DNA from: Sinimarinibacterium arenosum
Lineage (GTDB): Bacteria; Pseudomonadota; Gammaproteobacteria; Nevskiales; Nevskiaceae
Length of the DNA: 64,000 nucleotides
Assembly (NCBI RefSeq): GCF_005047655.1
Contig: NZ_SUKF01000002.1
Location: 372,001 to 436,000 of the forward strand
Reading direction: 5' to 3'
Position 1 is the stretch's first letter. Every line of letters begins with the position of its first letter. The position numbers and the translations under genes are program-made. Below, piece by piece: positions 18,689-26,321 of this stretch. A model generated the notes under the pieces. That model was not told the origin of the DNA. It saw only the letters and a program-made list of their open reading frames with translations, and made no database searches.

Positions 18689-18739
18689 TTTATGGCTGGC
18701 GCACGCGCCGGCGCCGTTCACTTACTGAAATCGAATCGC

Positions 18740-19177
18740 ATGCACAGCAAACCCGCGCTCGAATGGTCCGACAGCTACGCGCTTGGCTATCCGCCGATGG
18801 ACAGCACGCACCAGGAATTCGTTGTCCTTGCGCGCGCAGTACTGCTGGCCGCCGACGACACCATCGCCGAGCGCATGGACGCGCTGGCCACGCACACGCA
18901 GGCACATTTCGATCAGGAAGCCGAGTGGATGACCAGCACGGCGTTTCCGCCGTCGCAGTGCCATCTCGACGAACACGAAGCGGTGCTGAAGTCTGTTTAC
19001 GAGGTTCAGCAGCAACTCGCCAGCGGTGAAAACGGCGCCATCGACACGGCGCGCTCACTGGCCATGGAATTGCTCAAATGGTTTCCCGGCCACGCTGCGT
19101 ATCTGGACTCCGCACTGGCGCAGTGGATGGCCAAGCGCGCCTATGGCGGCGCACCGATCGTGTTTCACCGGAGCTGA
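18740..19177 (+). CDS. Bacteriohemerythrin
   Basis: A 145-residue single-domain hemerythrin. All seven ligands of the oxo-bridged di-iron site can be assigned: His24 (DSTHQEF), His56 and Glu60 (HFDQE), His75 and His79 (CHLDEH), His118 and Asp123 (GHAAYLD). It reversibly binds O2 and may act in oxygen storage, delivery or sensing; no signalling domain is fused to it. It lacks a signal peptide and is presumably cytoplasmic. The ATG at 18740 (MHSKPALEWSD) is preferred over an upstream in-frame ATG at 18692 because family members start close to the W-S motif. Confidence 0.9.
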   Translation: MHSKPALEWSDSYALGYPPMDSTHQEFVVLARAVLLAADDTIAERMDALATHTQAHFDQEAEWMTSTAFPPSQCHLDEHEAVLKSVYEVQQQLASGENGAIDTARSLAMELLKWFPGHAAYLDSALAQWMAKRAYGGAPIVFHRS

Positions 19178-19201
19178 ACTTCCTCCGGGGCGAAGCCTCG
19201 T

Positions 19202-19669
19202 CTACCGCGGCTGCGCGGCCATGAAGCGCTCGCGAAGGGTTTCGATGCGCTTGCGATTGGCGCCGAGATCCGAGTAGCCCAGACGGCTCGACGAGCGCAA
19301 CTGGATCACCGACGCGTCGGCCGGAAAAACGAATTCCATGTCGTCGACATAGCGCATCAGCGCCGTAGTCGCGGTGGCATGAACGTAGTCCGGCGTATCC
19401 GTTGCCACTGCCACGCCCGGCATGCCCTTCAGCGCACCGATCAGGGTGGCATGCGCAACCCCGCGGTCACCCGCATAGCGCAGAGGCTCGATCGCGTATG
19501 TCGGATCATCGGACAGCGAAGAGACGCAATGCCGCGCCCCGCACGGCTGCAGCTGACCGTCGGCACCGCGCAGACTGGCGCTGCCCATGCCACAGGCGCT
19601 CAGCGTCAGTGCCGCAAGCGAGATCGATGCAAGCTTAAGGGTCAAAACCGCGGCGACCGGTCTGGACAT
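19202..19669 (-). CDS. DUF1499 family lipoprotein
   Basis: A 155-residue protein with a lipoprotein signal (LTLSAC, Cys26) and the DUF1499 pattern: CVSSLSDDPTYAIEPLRY, a predicted strand VAVATDTPDYVHATATT, then YVDDMEFVFPADASVIQLRSSSRLGYSDLGANRKRIETLR. The family's function is unknown. The 5' end overlaps the 3' end of the DUF2845 gene by 35 bases, implying translational coupling of the two. It converges with the hemerythrin gene. Confidence 0.85.
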   Translation of the reverse strand: MSRPVAAVLTLKLASISLAALTLSACGMGSASLRGADGQLQPCGARHCVSSLSDDPTYAIEPLRYAGDRGVAHATLIGALKGMPGVAVATDTPDYVHATATTALMRYVDDMEFVFPADASVIQLRSSSRLGYSDLGANRKRIETLRERFMAAQPR

Positions 19670-20240
19670 CGACGACACTCCCGTTTTCCAAGGTGACGAT
19701 GCGCAGCAACTGGCTGGCACCAAAGTTGAAGATCCACTCTTCCCGATAAACGCGTACGACCGAATTGTGGAGAGCGCGCAGATCCGGATGATGCGCACCA
19801 TGTGCCGACAAGGGCTGCCACAGCGTATCCGCAGACTTGGTCAATGGCTCGCCGCAGCGCGACAGCAAGCGATACTTGCTCATGCCCGGTCGAATGTCAC
19901 TGTAAGCACAGGAACCACTGCCGCCCGGCTTGGCGAAGCCGTAACCCTCGGAGTCGATGCGGTCCAGACGACCGTTGCTGAAGCGCAGCAGCCGCAGCAA
20001 TTTGCTGGATCCGAAGTTGTAGGTCCATTGCTCCTGCGGAGGCAGATAACCGGGGCTGTACGTGCCGGGCGGCGACCAGACATCGCGCAGATCCGGCTCA
20101 CCGCAGGCCGCAATCACTTCGGCAGCCAGCATGCCTTCGCTGACCAACCGCGAACCGCAACGCATCGATCCTGCTGCTTGCGTCTCCAACGGCGCAAGCA
20201 GCAGAACCAGGACCAGTCCTGCGAGGCTGCGGATCAGCAT
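19635..20240 (-). CDS. DUF2845 family exported protein (two repeats)
   Basis: A 201-residue protein with a signal peptide (1-22) and two copies of the DUF2845 unit. The first has MRCGSRLVSEGMLAAEVIAACGEPD ending in QWTYNFGSSKLLRLLRFSNGRL; the second has SDIRPGMSKYRLLSRCGEPL ending in EWIFNFGASQLLRIVTLENGSV. Each repeat thus carries a C-G-E-P turn and a W-x-(Y/F)-N-F-G strand. It is likely periplasmic; the function is unknown. It is the first gene of a two-gene unit with DUF1499 and is divergent from the TlpA-like gene. A 12-base palindrome (20278-20289) lies in the shared upstream region. Confidence 0.75.
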   Translation of the reverse strand: MLIRSLAGLVLVLLLAPLETQAAGSMRCGSRLVSEGMLAAEVIAACGEPDLRDVWSPPGTYSPGYLPPQEQWTYNFGSSKLLRLLRFSNGRLDRIDSEGYGFAKPGGSGSCAYSDIRPGMSKYRLLSRCGEPLTKSADTLWQPLSAHGAHHPDLRALHNSVVRVYREEWIFNFGASQLLRIVTLENGSVVDVQTGRRGFDP

Positions 20241-20409
20241 GGAGTGTCCAACCGGGCTTTCATTCCCGCATTAGACCGTGCCGCGGCACCCTGCGGCAAT
20301 CTGCGCAACTGGGCATTGCCGATACCATGCAGTGCGGGCCATGCACCTGCTGTTGACCGGATGTTTACACGGCCCTTGGCACCTTCGCCGCCAGTCTTCC
20401 GGAGTTCTC

Positions 20410-20883
20410 ATGCTCAAACGTCTCACTGCGCTGCTGCTCGGCGTCCTGATAGTTCCCGCGCTGGCGGCTGCCGCAACGCCAAAGCCGGTCCCTGTTGACG
20501 AAGCCTTGAAGCCTTATGCCGGCAAAATCGTCTACGTCGACTTCTGGGCGTCGTGGTGCACCCCCTGCGCCGAATCCTTCCCCTGGCTCAACACGCTGCA
20601 GACCAAGTTCGGCCCCAAGCTGGTTGTGGTCGGCGTCAATGTCGACGAAAGCGATACCGCCTCGGCCCGCTTTCTGAAACACCATCCGGCAGGTTTCGAC
20701 GTGATCCGTGATGCCCAGGGCAAGATCGCCGAGCACTACAACATTCCCGGCATGCCGACTTCGCTGATTCTCGACGAGCAAGGCCGCGTGCTGCACGTGC
20801 ACTCCGGCTTCCTGCCGGAACGCATCAACGAATACGAAGCCGCAATCCGCGCGGCGCTGAATCATCAAGGAGACTCGAAGTGA
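20410..20883 (+). CDS. TlpA-like periplasmic thioredoxin
   Basis: A 157-residue protein with a signal peptide (1-22) and a thioredoxin fold: the redox motif WCTPC (Cys50, Cys53), the central VVVGVNVDES strand typical of TlpA/ResA proteins and a GMPTS cis-proline loop. Such proteins reduce specific exported targets, often cytochrome or metal-site cysteines. Its stop overlaps the start of the DUF4266 gene (GTGA), and a DsbD-like transmembrane electron donor is encoded at the end of the same cluster and is the probable source of its reductant. The likely target is a cysteine protein of this cluster, such as the DUF4266 CGC tail; this is inference. Confidence 0.85.
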   Translation: MLKRLTALLLGVLIVPALAAAATPKPVPVDEALKPYAGKIVYVDFWASWCTPCAESFPWLNTLQTKFGPKLVVVGVNVDESDTASARFLKHHPAGFDVIRDAQGKIAEHYNIPGMPTSLILDEQGRVLHVHSGFLPERINEYEAAIRAALNHQGDSK

Positions 20884-21113
20884 AGCGCAGTTCCGTATTG
20901 ATTCTGGCGCCGCTGCTGGGACTGGGGCTGTGCGCCCTGTCCGGCTGCAGCAGCATGGGTGCCAAACCGTGGCAACGCGCTGCACTGTCGCGTCCGGACA
21001 TGCAGGTCGACGCCGATGCCGTGCAAGCCGGCCTGGACGACCATATCTACTTCAGCAAGGAAGCCTCCAGTGGTGGACGTGGCTTCGGTGGCGGAGGCTG
21101 CGGATGCAACTGA
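20880..21113 (+). CDS. DUF4266 small lipoprotein with CGCN C-terminus
   Basis: A 77-residue lipoprotein (lipobox LSGC, Cys23) starting at a GTG that overlaps the previous stop codon. It has the family pattern KPWQRAALSRPDMQVDADAVQAGLDDHIYFSKEASSGG and ends in a glycine run with GGGGCGCN (Cys74, Cys76). The two terminal cysteines suggest a metal or disulfide site and would be an obvious target of the TlpA-like thioredoxin. Family function is unknown. It overlaps the DUF3570 gene by ten bases, so TlpA, DUF4266 and DUF3570 are translationally coupled. Confidence 0.85.
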   Translation: MKRSSVLILAPLLGLGLCALSGCSSMGAKPWQRAALSRPDMQVDADAVQAGLDDHIYFSKEASSGGRGFGGGGCGCN

Positions 21114-22447
21114 ACAACGCGCAGGACAAACGCCGCGCACTGACCGCAGCAACGCTGACGCTGCTTGGCGGCGGTGCGGCAACCACCGCACATGCCGAAG
21201 ATCCGGCTGGGACCTGGGACATCGACACCGCGGTGCTGGTGTACAGCGAAAGCGACAGCCGCGTGCAGGCCGTCGAACCGGTCGTCAAGGGCACCTACAG
21301 CTTGGGCGGCCGACGCTATTTCACCGGCAAGCTGGTACTCGACACCTTGACCGGCTCGTCACCCAATGGCGCGACGCCGGCATCGACACCGCAGACATTC
21401 TCAGGCGCATCCGGCACCACTGGCGGCTACACCACCCCAGCCTACGCCACACCGCTTGACGACCGTTTCAAGGACACGCGCGTTGCCGCGGTGCTCGACT
21501 ACAGCTTCCCGGTGTCGGACAACGGCACACTCGGCGTCGGTGTCAACGGCTCCAGCGAATACGACTTCCTGTCGCTCGGCGCCAATGTGCGCTATGCGCA
21601 TGACTTCTTTCAGCACAACACCACCTTGAGTACGGGCCTGAGTTTCGAGTCCGATACGATCGATCCGGTGGGCGGGGTGCCGTTCCCGCTGGCCGAGATG
21701 GCAGCCAGTAACAGCGGCGGCGGTGGCGGTGGCGGTGACAATGAGAACGAGGACGACGACGATCACGACGGCCGTGACGATGGCGCCAGCGATACCAAGA
21801 CTGTCACCGATCTGATGCTCGGCTGGACCCAGGTGCTGGATCCGTACAGCCTGTTTCAGCTGAATTTCTCGCTGAGCAGTTCCAGCGGCTATCAGAACGA
21901 TCCGTACAAGGTCCTGTCGGTGGTCGGCAGCAATGGCGAACCGCTGCGCTACGTCTACGAGTCGCGTCCGGACAGCCGCACCAAGAACGCGGTGTATGCA
22001 CGCTACAAGCGTCTGCTGTTCGATCGCGACATCGTCGATGTCTCCTATCGCTACATGACCGACGACTGGGGCATCGATTCGCATACGGTCGACCTGGCCT
22101 ATCGCTGGGGCTTCAGTGAGCACCACTACGTCGAACCGCACCTGCGCTGGTACAGCCAGACCGCGGCGGATTTCTATCGCGTCGCGCTGTACGATGGCGA
22201 GGAGAACACAGTCGACTATGCCAGCGCCGACACCCGCCTCGCCCAGTTCGATGCGTATACGGCGGGCTTCAAAGTCGGCAGTGCCAACCGCCGCGGCGGC
22301 GACTGGAGCGCACGACTGGAATGGTATCAACAGACCCCAACGGTCAGCGGCGTCCCCGATCAGGCAGCGCAAGGCCTGTCGAAATTCGACCTGCAACCGA
22401 ACCTGTCCGCGGTGATGCTGACGCTGGGCTATCACTTCAAGTGGTAG
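21104..22447 (+). CDS. DUF3570 outer-membrane barrel protein
   Basis: A 447-residue exported protein (signal about 1-31) ending in YHFKW, with many amphipathic strands (VDLAYRWGFSEHHYVEPHLRWYS and similar), as expected for an outer-membrane barrel. Notable loops: LTGSSPNGATP (82-92) followed by FSGASGTTGG (99-108), and an extreme Gly/Asp stretch around 206-228 (seven Gly, then NENEDDDDHDGRDD). Function unknown. It lies between a DUF4266 lipoprotein and an ApbE flavin transferase, a neighbourhood I recognise as recurrent. The (S/T)-G-(A/S)-S sequences resemble ApbE flavinylation targets, raising the possibility that FMN is attached here. Confidence 0.8.
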   Translation: MQLNNAQDKRRALTAATLTLLGGGAATTAHAEDPAGTWDIDTAVLVYSESDSRVQAVEPVVKGTYSLGGRRYFTGKLVLDTLTGSSPNGATPASTPQTFSGASGTTGGYTTPAYATPLDDRFKDTRVAAVLDYSFPVSDNGTLGVGVNGSSEYDFLSLGANVRYAHDFFQHNTTLSTGLSFESDTIDPVGGVPFPLAEMAASNSGGGGGGGDNENEDDDDHDGRDDGASDTKTVTDLMLGWTQVLDPYSLFQLNFSLSSSSGYQNDPYKVLSVVGSNGEPLRYVYESRPDSRTKNAVYARYKRLLFDRDIVDVSYRYMTDDWGIDSHTVDLAYRWGFSEHHYVEPHLRWYSQTAADFYRVALYDGEENTVDYASADTRLAQFDAYTAGFKVGSANRRGGDWSARLEWYQQTPTVSGVPDQAAQGLSKFDLQPNLSAVMLTLGYHFKW

Positions 22448-22469
22448 CGACGCGCGGCGTCTTGCTCCC

Positions 22470-23366
22470 ATGCTAGACGCCGCAAACGTTCACGTAGCCA
22501 CCGCCTGCGGCGGTGGCTACGTCGGTCGCTTTCTGGCGATGGCGTCACCGTGCGAAGTGCTGTGCTGCGACGCTGGCGCCGAAGAAACCGAGGCGCTGAC
22601 ACGAGTCGCAGCCACGGAGGTGCTGCGCATCGAGCAGCACTGGAGCCGCTACCGCAATGACAACGTGGTGTATCGGATCAACACCGCGGGCGGCGCGGCG
22701 GTCCAAGTCGATGAGGAAACGGCACGCTTTCTCGACTATGCGCAGCACCTGTACCAGTTCAGTGACGGCCTGTTCGACGTCACCAGCGGCGTGCTACGTC
22801 GAGTCTGGCCCTTCGACGGCTCGGATCGGGTGCCGACGCAGGCGGCCATCGATGCCGTCTTGCCCTTGGTTGGCTGGCACCGCGTCCGCTGGCGTTCGCC
22901 GGAACTGCAGATGCCACCGGGGATGGAAATCGATTTTGGCGGGATCGGCAAGGAATACGCAGTGGATCGCGCGTTGAAATGCCTGCGCGAGCAGACATCG
23001 AAACCGGTGCTGGTCAACTGCGGCGGCGATCTGGCGGTCAGCGGACCGCGCAGCGACGGCAGCCAGTGGCAGGTCGGCATCGACCTGCAGCAGCCCGGCA
23101 GTCCTGCACCGACAGTCGGCCTGTCCTCCGGGGCCATCGCCTCCAGCGGCGACGCCCATCGATTCCTGCTCAAAGGCGGGATACGCTATCCACACGTACT
23201 CGACCCCCGCAGCGGCTGGGCGGTTGTGGGCGGTCCGCGGACTGTGACTGTCCGCGCGGCGAGCTGCACAGAAGCCGGGGTGCTATCGACTCTGGCACTG
23301 CTGCACGGTGCCAACGCCGAATCTTTTCTGCGCGAACAACTCGCCGACGCAGCCGTCTGGTGGTGA
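22470..23366 (+). CDS. ApbE-family FAD:protein FMN transferase
   Basis: A 298-residue protein. Family blocks in order: FLAMASPCEV, SRYRNDNVVYRIN, FSDGLFDVTSG, MEIDFGGIGKEYAVDRAL, VNCGGDLAVSG, AIASSGDAHRF, YPHVLDPRSG and CTEAGVLSTLALL. ApbE transfers FMN from FAD to Thr or Ser of periplasmic redox proteins using Mg2+. In the last block the residue four before the Thr is Gly, where I expect the metal-ligand Asp of canonical ApbE (DALAT). No obvious signal peptide is seen; the first 15-20 codons overlap a perfect inverted repeat (22492-22522), and the start at 22470 is therefore less certain (next in-frame ATG 22539 lies inside the first family block). Confidence 0.85.
   Translation: MLDAANVHVATACGGGYVGRFLAMASPCEVLCCDAGAEETEALTRVAATEVLRIEQHWSRYRNDNVVYRINTAGGAAVQVDEETARFLDYAQHLYQFSDGLFDVTSGVLRRVWPFDGSDRVPTQAAIDAVLPLVGWHRVRWRSPELQMPPGMEIDFGGIGKEYAVDRALKCLREQTSKPVLVNCGGDLAVSGPRSDGSQWQVGIDLQQPGSPAPTVGLSSGAIASSGDAHRFLLKGGIRYPHVLDPRSGWAVVGGPRTVTVRAASCTEAGVLSTLALLHGANAESFLREQLADAAVWW
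22492..22522. repeat. REP-like perfect hairpin at the 5' end of the ApbE gene
   Basis: Fourteen-base arms (22492-22505 and 22509-22522), fully complementary, around a TGC loop; the arm carries GTAG next to CCACCGCC. The design, GTAG followed by a GC-rich stem-loop, resembles REP elements of Stenotrophomonas and relatives. It lies within the called ApbE reading frame (codons 8-18). Confidence 0.75.
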
Positions 23367-23427
23367 ACACCACGCTGAACCGCAGCGCTTGCACGCGGTC
23401 TATCCCATTCGTGACAACAACTTGAAA

Positions 23428-25521
23428 ATGAAAATGAAACGCTTGCTGTTGCCGTGGCTGTCGGCACTGTTGCTGGGATCGCTGGCCACATCGCCTCTGC
23501 ACGCCGCGCCCGTCAGCACCCCGGAAGTCGAAGCCGAACTGATCGCCGAGAACACCGCGCTGGTTCCAGGCGAAAACTGGGTGGCACTGCGGCTGCGTCC
23601 GACCCCGGAATGGCATGTGTACTGGCGCAATCCCGGTGACTCCGGCATCCCCACCAAACTGCAATGGACCCTGCCCGACGGCGTGACGGCCGGCGAGATT
23701 CAGTGGCCGTATCCGCATGCGGAATCTCTGGGCGATCTGACCAACTACGGTTACAGCACGGAAACCCTGCACCTTGTTCCGCTGACCGTGTCCCCGGATT
23801 TGAGTGCGAAAACACTCACCCTCAAGGCAACTGCCAGCTGGCTGGCCTGCCGCGACGTCTGCGTACCGGGCAAGGTCGACCTGAGTCTGAGCCTGCCCTT
23901 CGCCGCCCAGACCCACGCAAACCCGGACTGGACGCCGAACTTCGCCGCTGCGCGCGCGCAGTTGCCACAGCCCGCGCACGACTGGCCGGCGGCGTTTTCT
24001 GTCGACGGCGGCAGTGTTTCGCTGCGCATCGAAGCGGACCAGCTGCTCGGCGCCGAACATCTGGCGTTCTTCCCGTATGCCAATGATCTGGTCAACCATG
24101 CGGCGCCAGCACGCATCGCACACGACAGCGATACCGCGGTACGTCTGAGCCAGTCCCTCAGCGAATACTTCGTCGACCCGCCAGAGACCGTCGACGGCGT
24201 CCTGGTGGTTGAACGCGATGGCCAGTCCCGCGCCTGGGAGATACAGGCCCGGCCCGGCACGGTGGCGATGGTCAGTGAACCCGAGCTGCGCGCACCGCCG
24301 GCGGCCGGGATCTCGGCCAGCACCGCAACCCCTGCCGTTGCTCCGGGTTTCCTGCTGGTGTTGCTGTTCGCGCTGCTCGGCGGTCTGGTGCTCAACCTGA
24401 TGCCCTGCGTGTTCCCGGTGCTGTCACTGAAGGCATTGTCCCTGGTGAAGGGCGGCAATCACGATGCATCTGAACGTCGGCGTCAGGTCTATGCCTATAC
24501 CGTCGGCGTGGTCGCTTCATGTGTGTTGGTTGCAGCCGCGATGATCGGCTTGCGTAGTGCCGGCGAAGCCGTCGGCTGGGGCTTCCAGCTGCAGTCGCCG
24601 GTGTTCATCGGCATCCTCGCCTATGTGATGTTCGCGCTCGGCTTGTCCCTGTCCGGGGCCGCGCAGTTCGGCATGGGACTGATGGGGTTGGGCAGCGGCC
24701 TTGCCGCGCGGCCCGGCCTGTCCGGCTCTTTCTTCACCGGCGTGCTCGCCGTCGTCGTCGCCAGCCCCTGTACGGCGCCATTCATGGGCACGGCAATGGG
24801 CTACGCGATGACCCAGCCGACCTACGTCGCGCTGACGGTGTTTGCAACGCTGGGCCTCGGACTGGCGCTGCCGTTCCTGCTGATCGGCTGGTTTCCGCAG
24901 TTGGCCGCACTGCTGCCGAAACCCGGCGCCTGGATGGAGCTGTTCAAACAGTTCATGGCCTTCCCGCTGTACCTGACCGTGGTCTGGCTGCTGTGGGTGC
25001 TGGTGCGCCAGACCGACGCGCAGATGATGGCGCGTGTGATGATGGGACTGGTGCTGATCGCGTTCGCCATGTGGCTGTGGAACCGCAGCGGGCCGTTGTC
25101 GGCCTCACTGAAGCTGGGCGCACTGGCCGCAGCAATCGGCCTGCTATTTGTTGCACCGGTGGCCTCGATCGGCGGACCGAATCATGGCGACACCGCCGAG
25201 GCCTGGTCACCGCAGCGGGTTGCCGAGCTGCGCGCCGACGGCCGCACGATCTTCGTCGACTTCACGGCGGATTGGTGCCTGACCTGCAAGGTCAACGAAC
25301 GTGTCGCGCTGAAGTCCAGTCGGGTTGAGCAGCTGTTCACCGATCGCGACGTCGCGGTGCTGGTCGGCGACTGGACGCGCTCAGACCCGGCGATCACCGC
25401 AGAGCTGGCACGCTTCGGCCGTAACGGCGTGCCCCTGTATCTGGTCTATGTGCGCGGGGGCGAACCCAAGATGCTGCCGCAGCTGCTGACGCCGGAGATC
25501 GTCGCCAAGGCGCTCGAATGA
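23428..25521 (+). CDS. DsbD/ScsB-like thiol:disulfide interchange protein
   Basis: A 697-residue inner-membrane protein with a signal peptide, an N-terminal periplasmic domain (CRDVC, Cys141/Cys145), a membrane domain of about eight helices and a C-terminal thioredoxin domain. The redox pairs are visible: transmembrane Cys327 (NLMPCVFP) and Cys448 (ASPCTAPFMG), and WCLTC (Cys617/Cys620). These proteins carry electrons from cytoplasmic thioredoxin across the membrane to periplasmic partners. The N-terminal domain is of the ScsB-like rather than the classical DsbD-alpha type. As the last gene of the TlpA-DUF4266-DUF3570-ApbE cluster it probably feeds the TlpA-like protein. An ATG six bases later is also possible. 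Confidence 0.88.
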   Translation: MKMKRLLLPWLSALLLGSLATSPLHAAPVSTPEVEAELIAENTALVPGENWVALRLRPTPEWHVYWRNPGDSGIPTKLQWTLPDGVTAGEIQWPYPHAESLGDLTNYGYSTETLHLVPLTVSPDLSAKTLTLKATASWLACRDVCVPGKVDLSLSLPFAAQTHANPDWTPNFAAARAQLPQPAHDWPAAFSVDGGSVSLRIEADQLLGAEHLAFFPYANDLVNHAAPARIAHDSDTAVRLSQSLSEYFVDPPETVDGVLVVERDGQSRAWEIQARPGTVAMVSEPELRAPPAAGISASTATPAVAPGFLLVLLFALLGGLVLNLMPCVFPVLSLKALSLVKGGNHDASERRRQVYAYTVGVVASCVLVAAAMIGLRSAGEAVGWGFQLQSPVFIGILAYVMFALGLSLSGAAQFGMGLMGLGSGLAARPGLSGSFFTGVLAVVVASPCTAPFMGTAMGYAMTQPTYVALTVFATLGLGLALPFLLIGWFPQLAALLPKPGAWMELFKQFMAFPLYLTVVWLLWVLVRQTDAQMMARVMMGLVLIAFAMWLWNRSGPLSASLKLGALAAAIGLLFVAPVASIGGPNHGDTAEAWSPQRVAELRADGRTIFVDFTADWCLTCKVNERVALKSSRVEQLFTDRDVAVLVGDWTRSDPAITAELARFGRNGVPLYLVYVRGGEPKMLPQLLTPEIVAKALE

Positions 25522-25525
25522 ACCC

Positions 25526-26296
25526 TCAGTTCGCTGCGGCGGCGATCTTGTCGACCGCCGCAGTGGACATCTGCTGCAGCGCCTGCTCCAGCGGCGTATT
25601 GCGGAACAGACGCACGAGGCCGGGCAGTTTCAGCACGTCATGCCCGACGTCGAAGTAGCCGGTGAAATCCAGACCCAAGCGCCAATGGCGGCCTTCAACC
25701 GAGGTGGCATTGAGCACACGCCCGGTGCGCACGTCGACCACGCGCAGATCCATCGCGATATAGCCGCGCGCTGCGCGCAGCTGCAGGATGCCGAAACCGT
25801 CGTCCTTGCCGATCGGAATCGGAATTGGCAGGGCACCTCCGCCCAGCCCCGGATCAATCGCGGTCACGGCCCCCACCACCAGCAGATCGGCACCTTCGAG
25901 ACTTGCAGGCGGCTTGACCGTCGCCGTTCCATCGTCCGGCGCCAGTGCAAACACCTGCTCCGACAGCACGTCATCCAGGCCGTCGCGTTCGAGCACGATG
26001 AAGCGGTCCGATGCGAACAGATCGGTCGTGATCATCTGCCGGATCACTTCGAGCAGCTGCGCCGACGTGGTGCGGGCATCGTCAGGCAGGCGTCGATTGG
26101 TCGCCGCAACCGCCGAGCCGAGCGAATCGTCGCTGCCGGTATGGTCCAGCACGGCAGCAATTGCGATGCGCGGTCGTGCATCGGCATCCAGCGCCCTGAG
26201 CGTGTCTACGCGCGCGCCGCCGCCGCGGGAGATTTCCGCCGTCGGCGCGCAGGCTCCCGTCAGCAGGCAAAGCGCCAGCGCGAGCGTTGCACGCAT
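25526..26296 (-). CDS. CsgG/HfaB-like lipoprotein, first of two paralogues
   Basis: A 256-residue lipoprotein (lipobox LTGAC, Cys16). CsgG-type features: RIAIAAVLDHTGSD, a LLEVIRQMITTDLFASDRFIVLERDGLDDVLSEQ helix-strand block, GADLLVVGAVTAIDP and AMDLRVVDVRTGRVLNATSVEG. CsgG proteins form outer-membrane export channels for curli; short CsgG-like lipoproteins elsewhere have varied or unknown roles. No curli subunit gene is present, so curli export is not supported. The gene lies 25 bases downstream of its paralogue, in the same direction, and converges with the DsbD-like gene. Confidence 0.75.
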   Translation of the reverse strand: MRATLALALCLLTGACAPTAEISRGGGARVDTLRALDADARPRIAIAAVLDHTGSDDSLGSAVAATNRRLPDDARTTSAQLLEVIRQMITTDLFASDRFIVLERDGLDDVLSEQVFALAPDDGTATVKPPASLEGADLLVVGAVTAIDPGLGGGALPIPIPIGKDDGFGILQLRAARGYIAMDLRVVDVRTGRVLNATSVEGRHWRLGLDFTGYFDVGHDVLKLPGLVRLFRNTPLEQALQQMSTAAVDKIAAAAN

Positions 26297-26321
26297 GACC
26301 AGGATCTGCAGGCGTGCGGAG

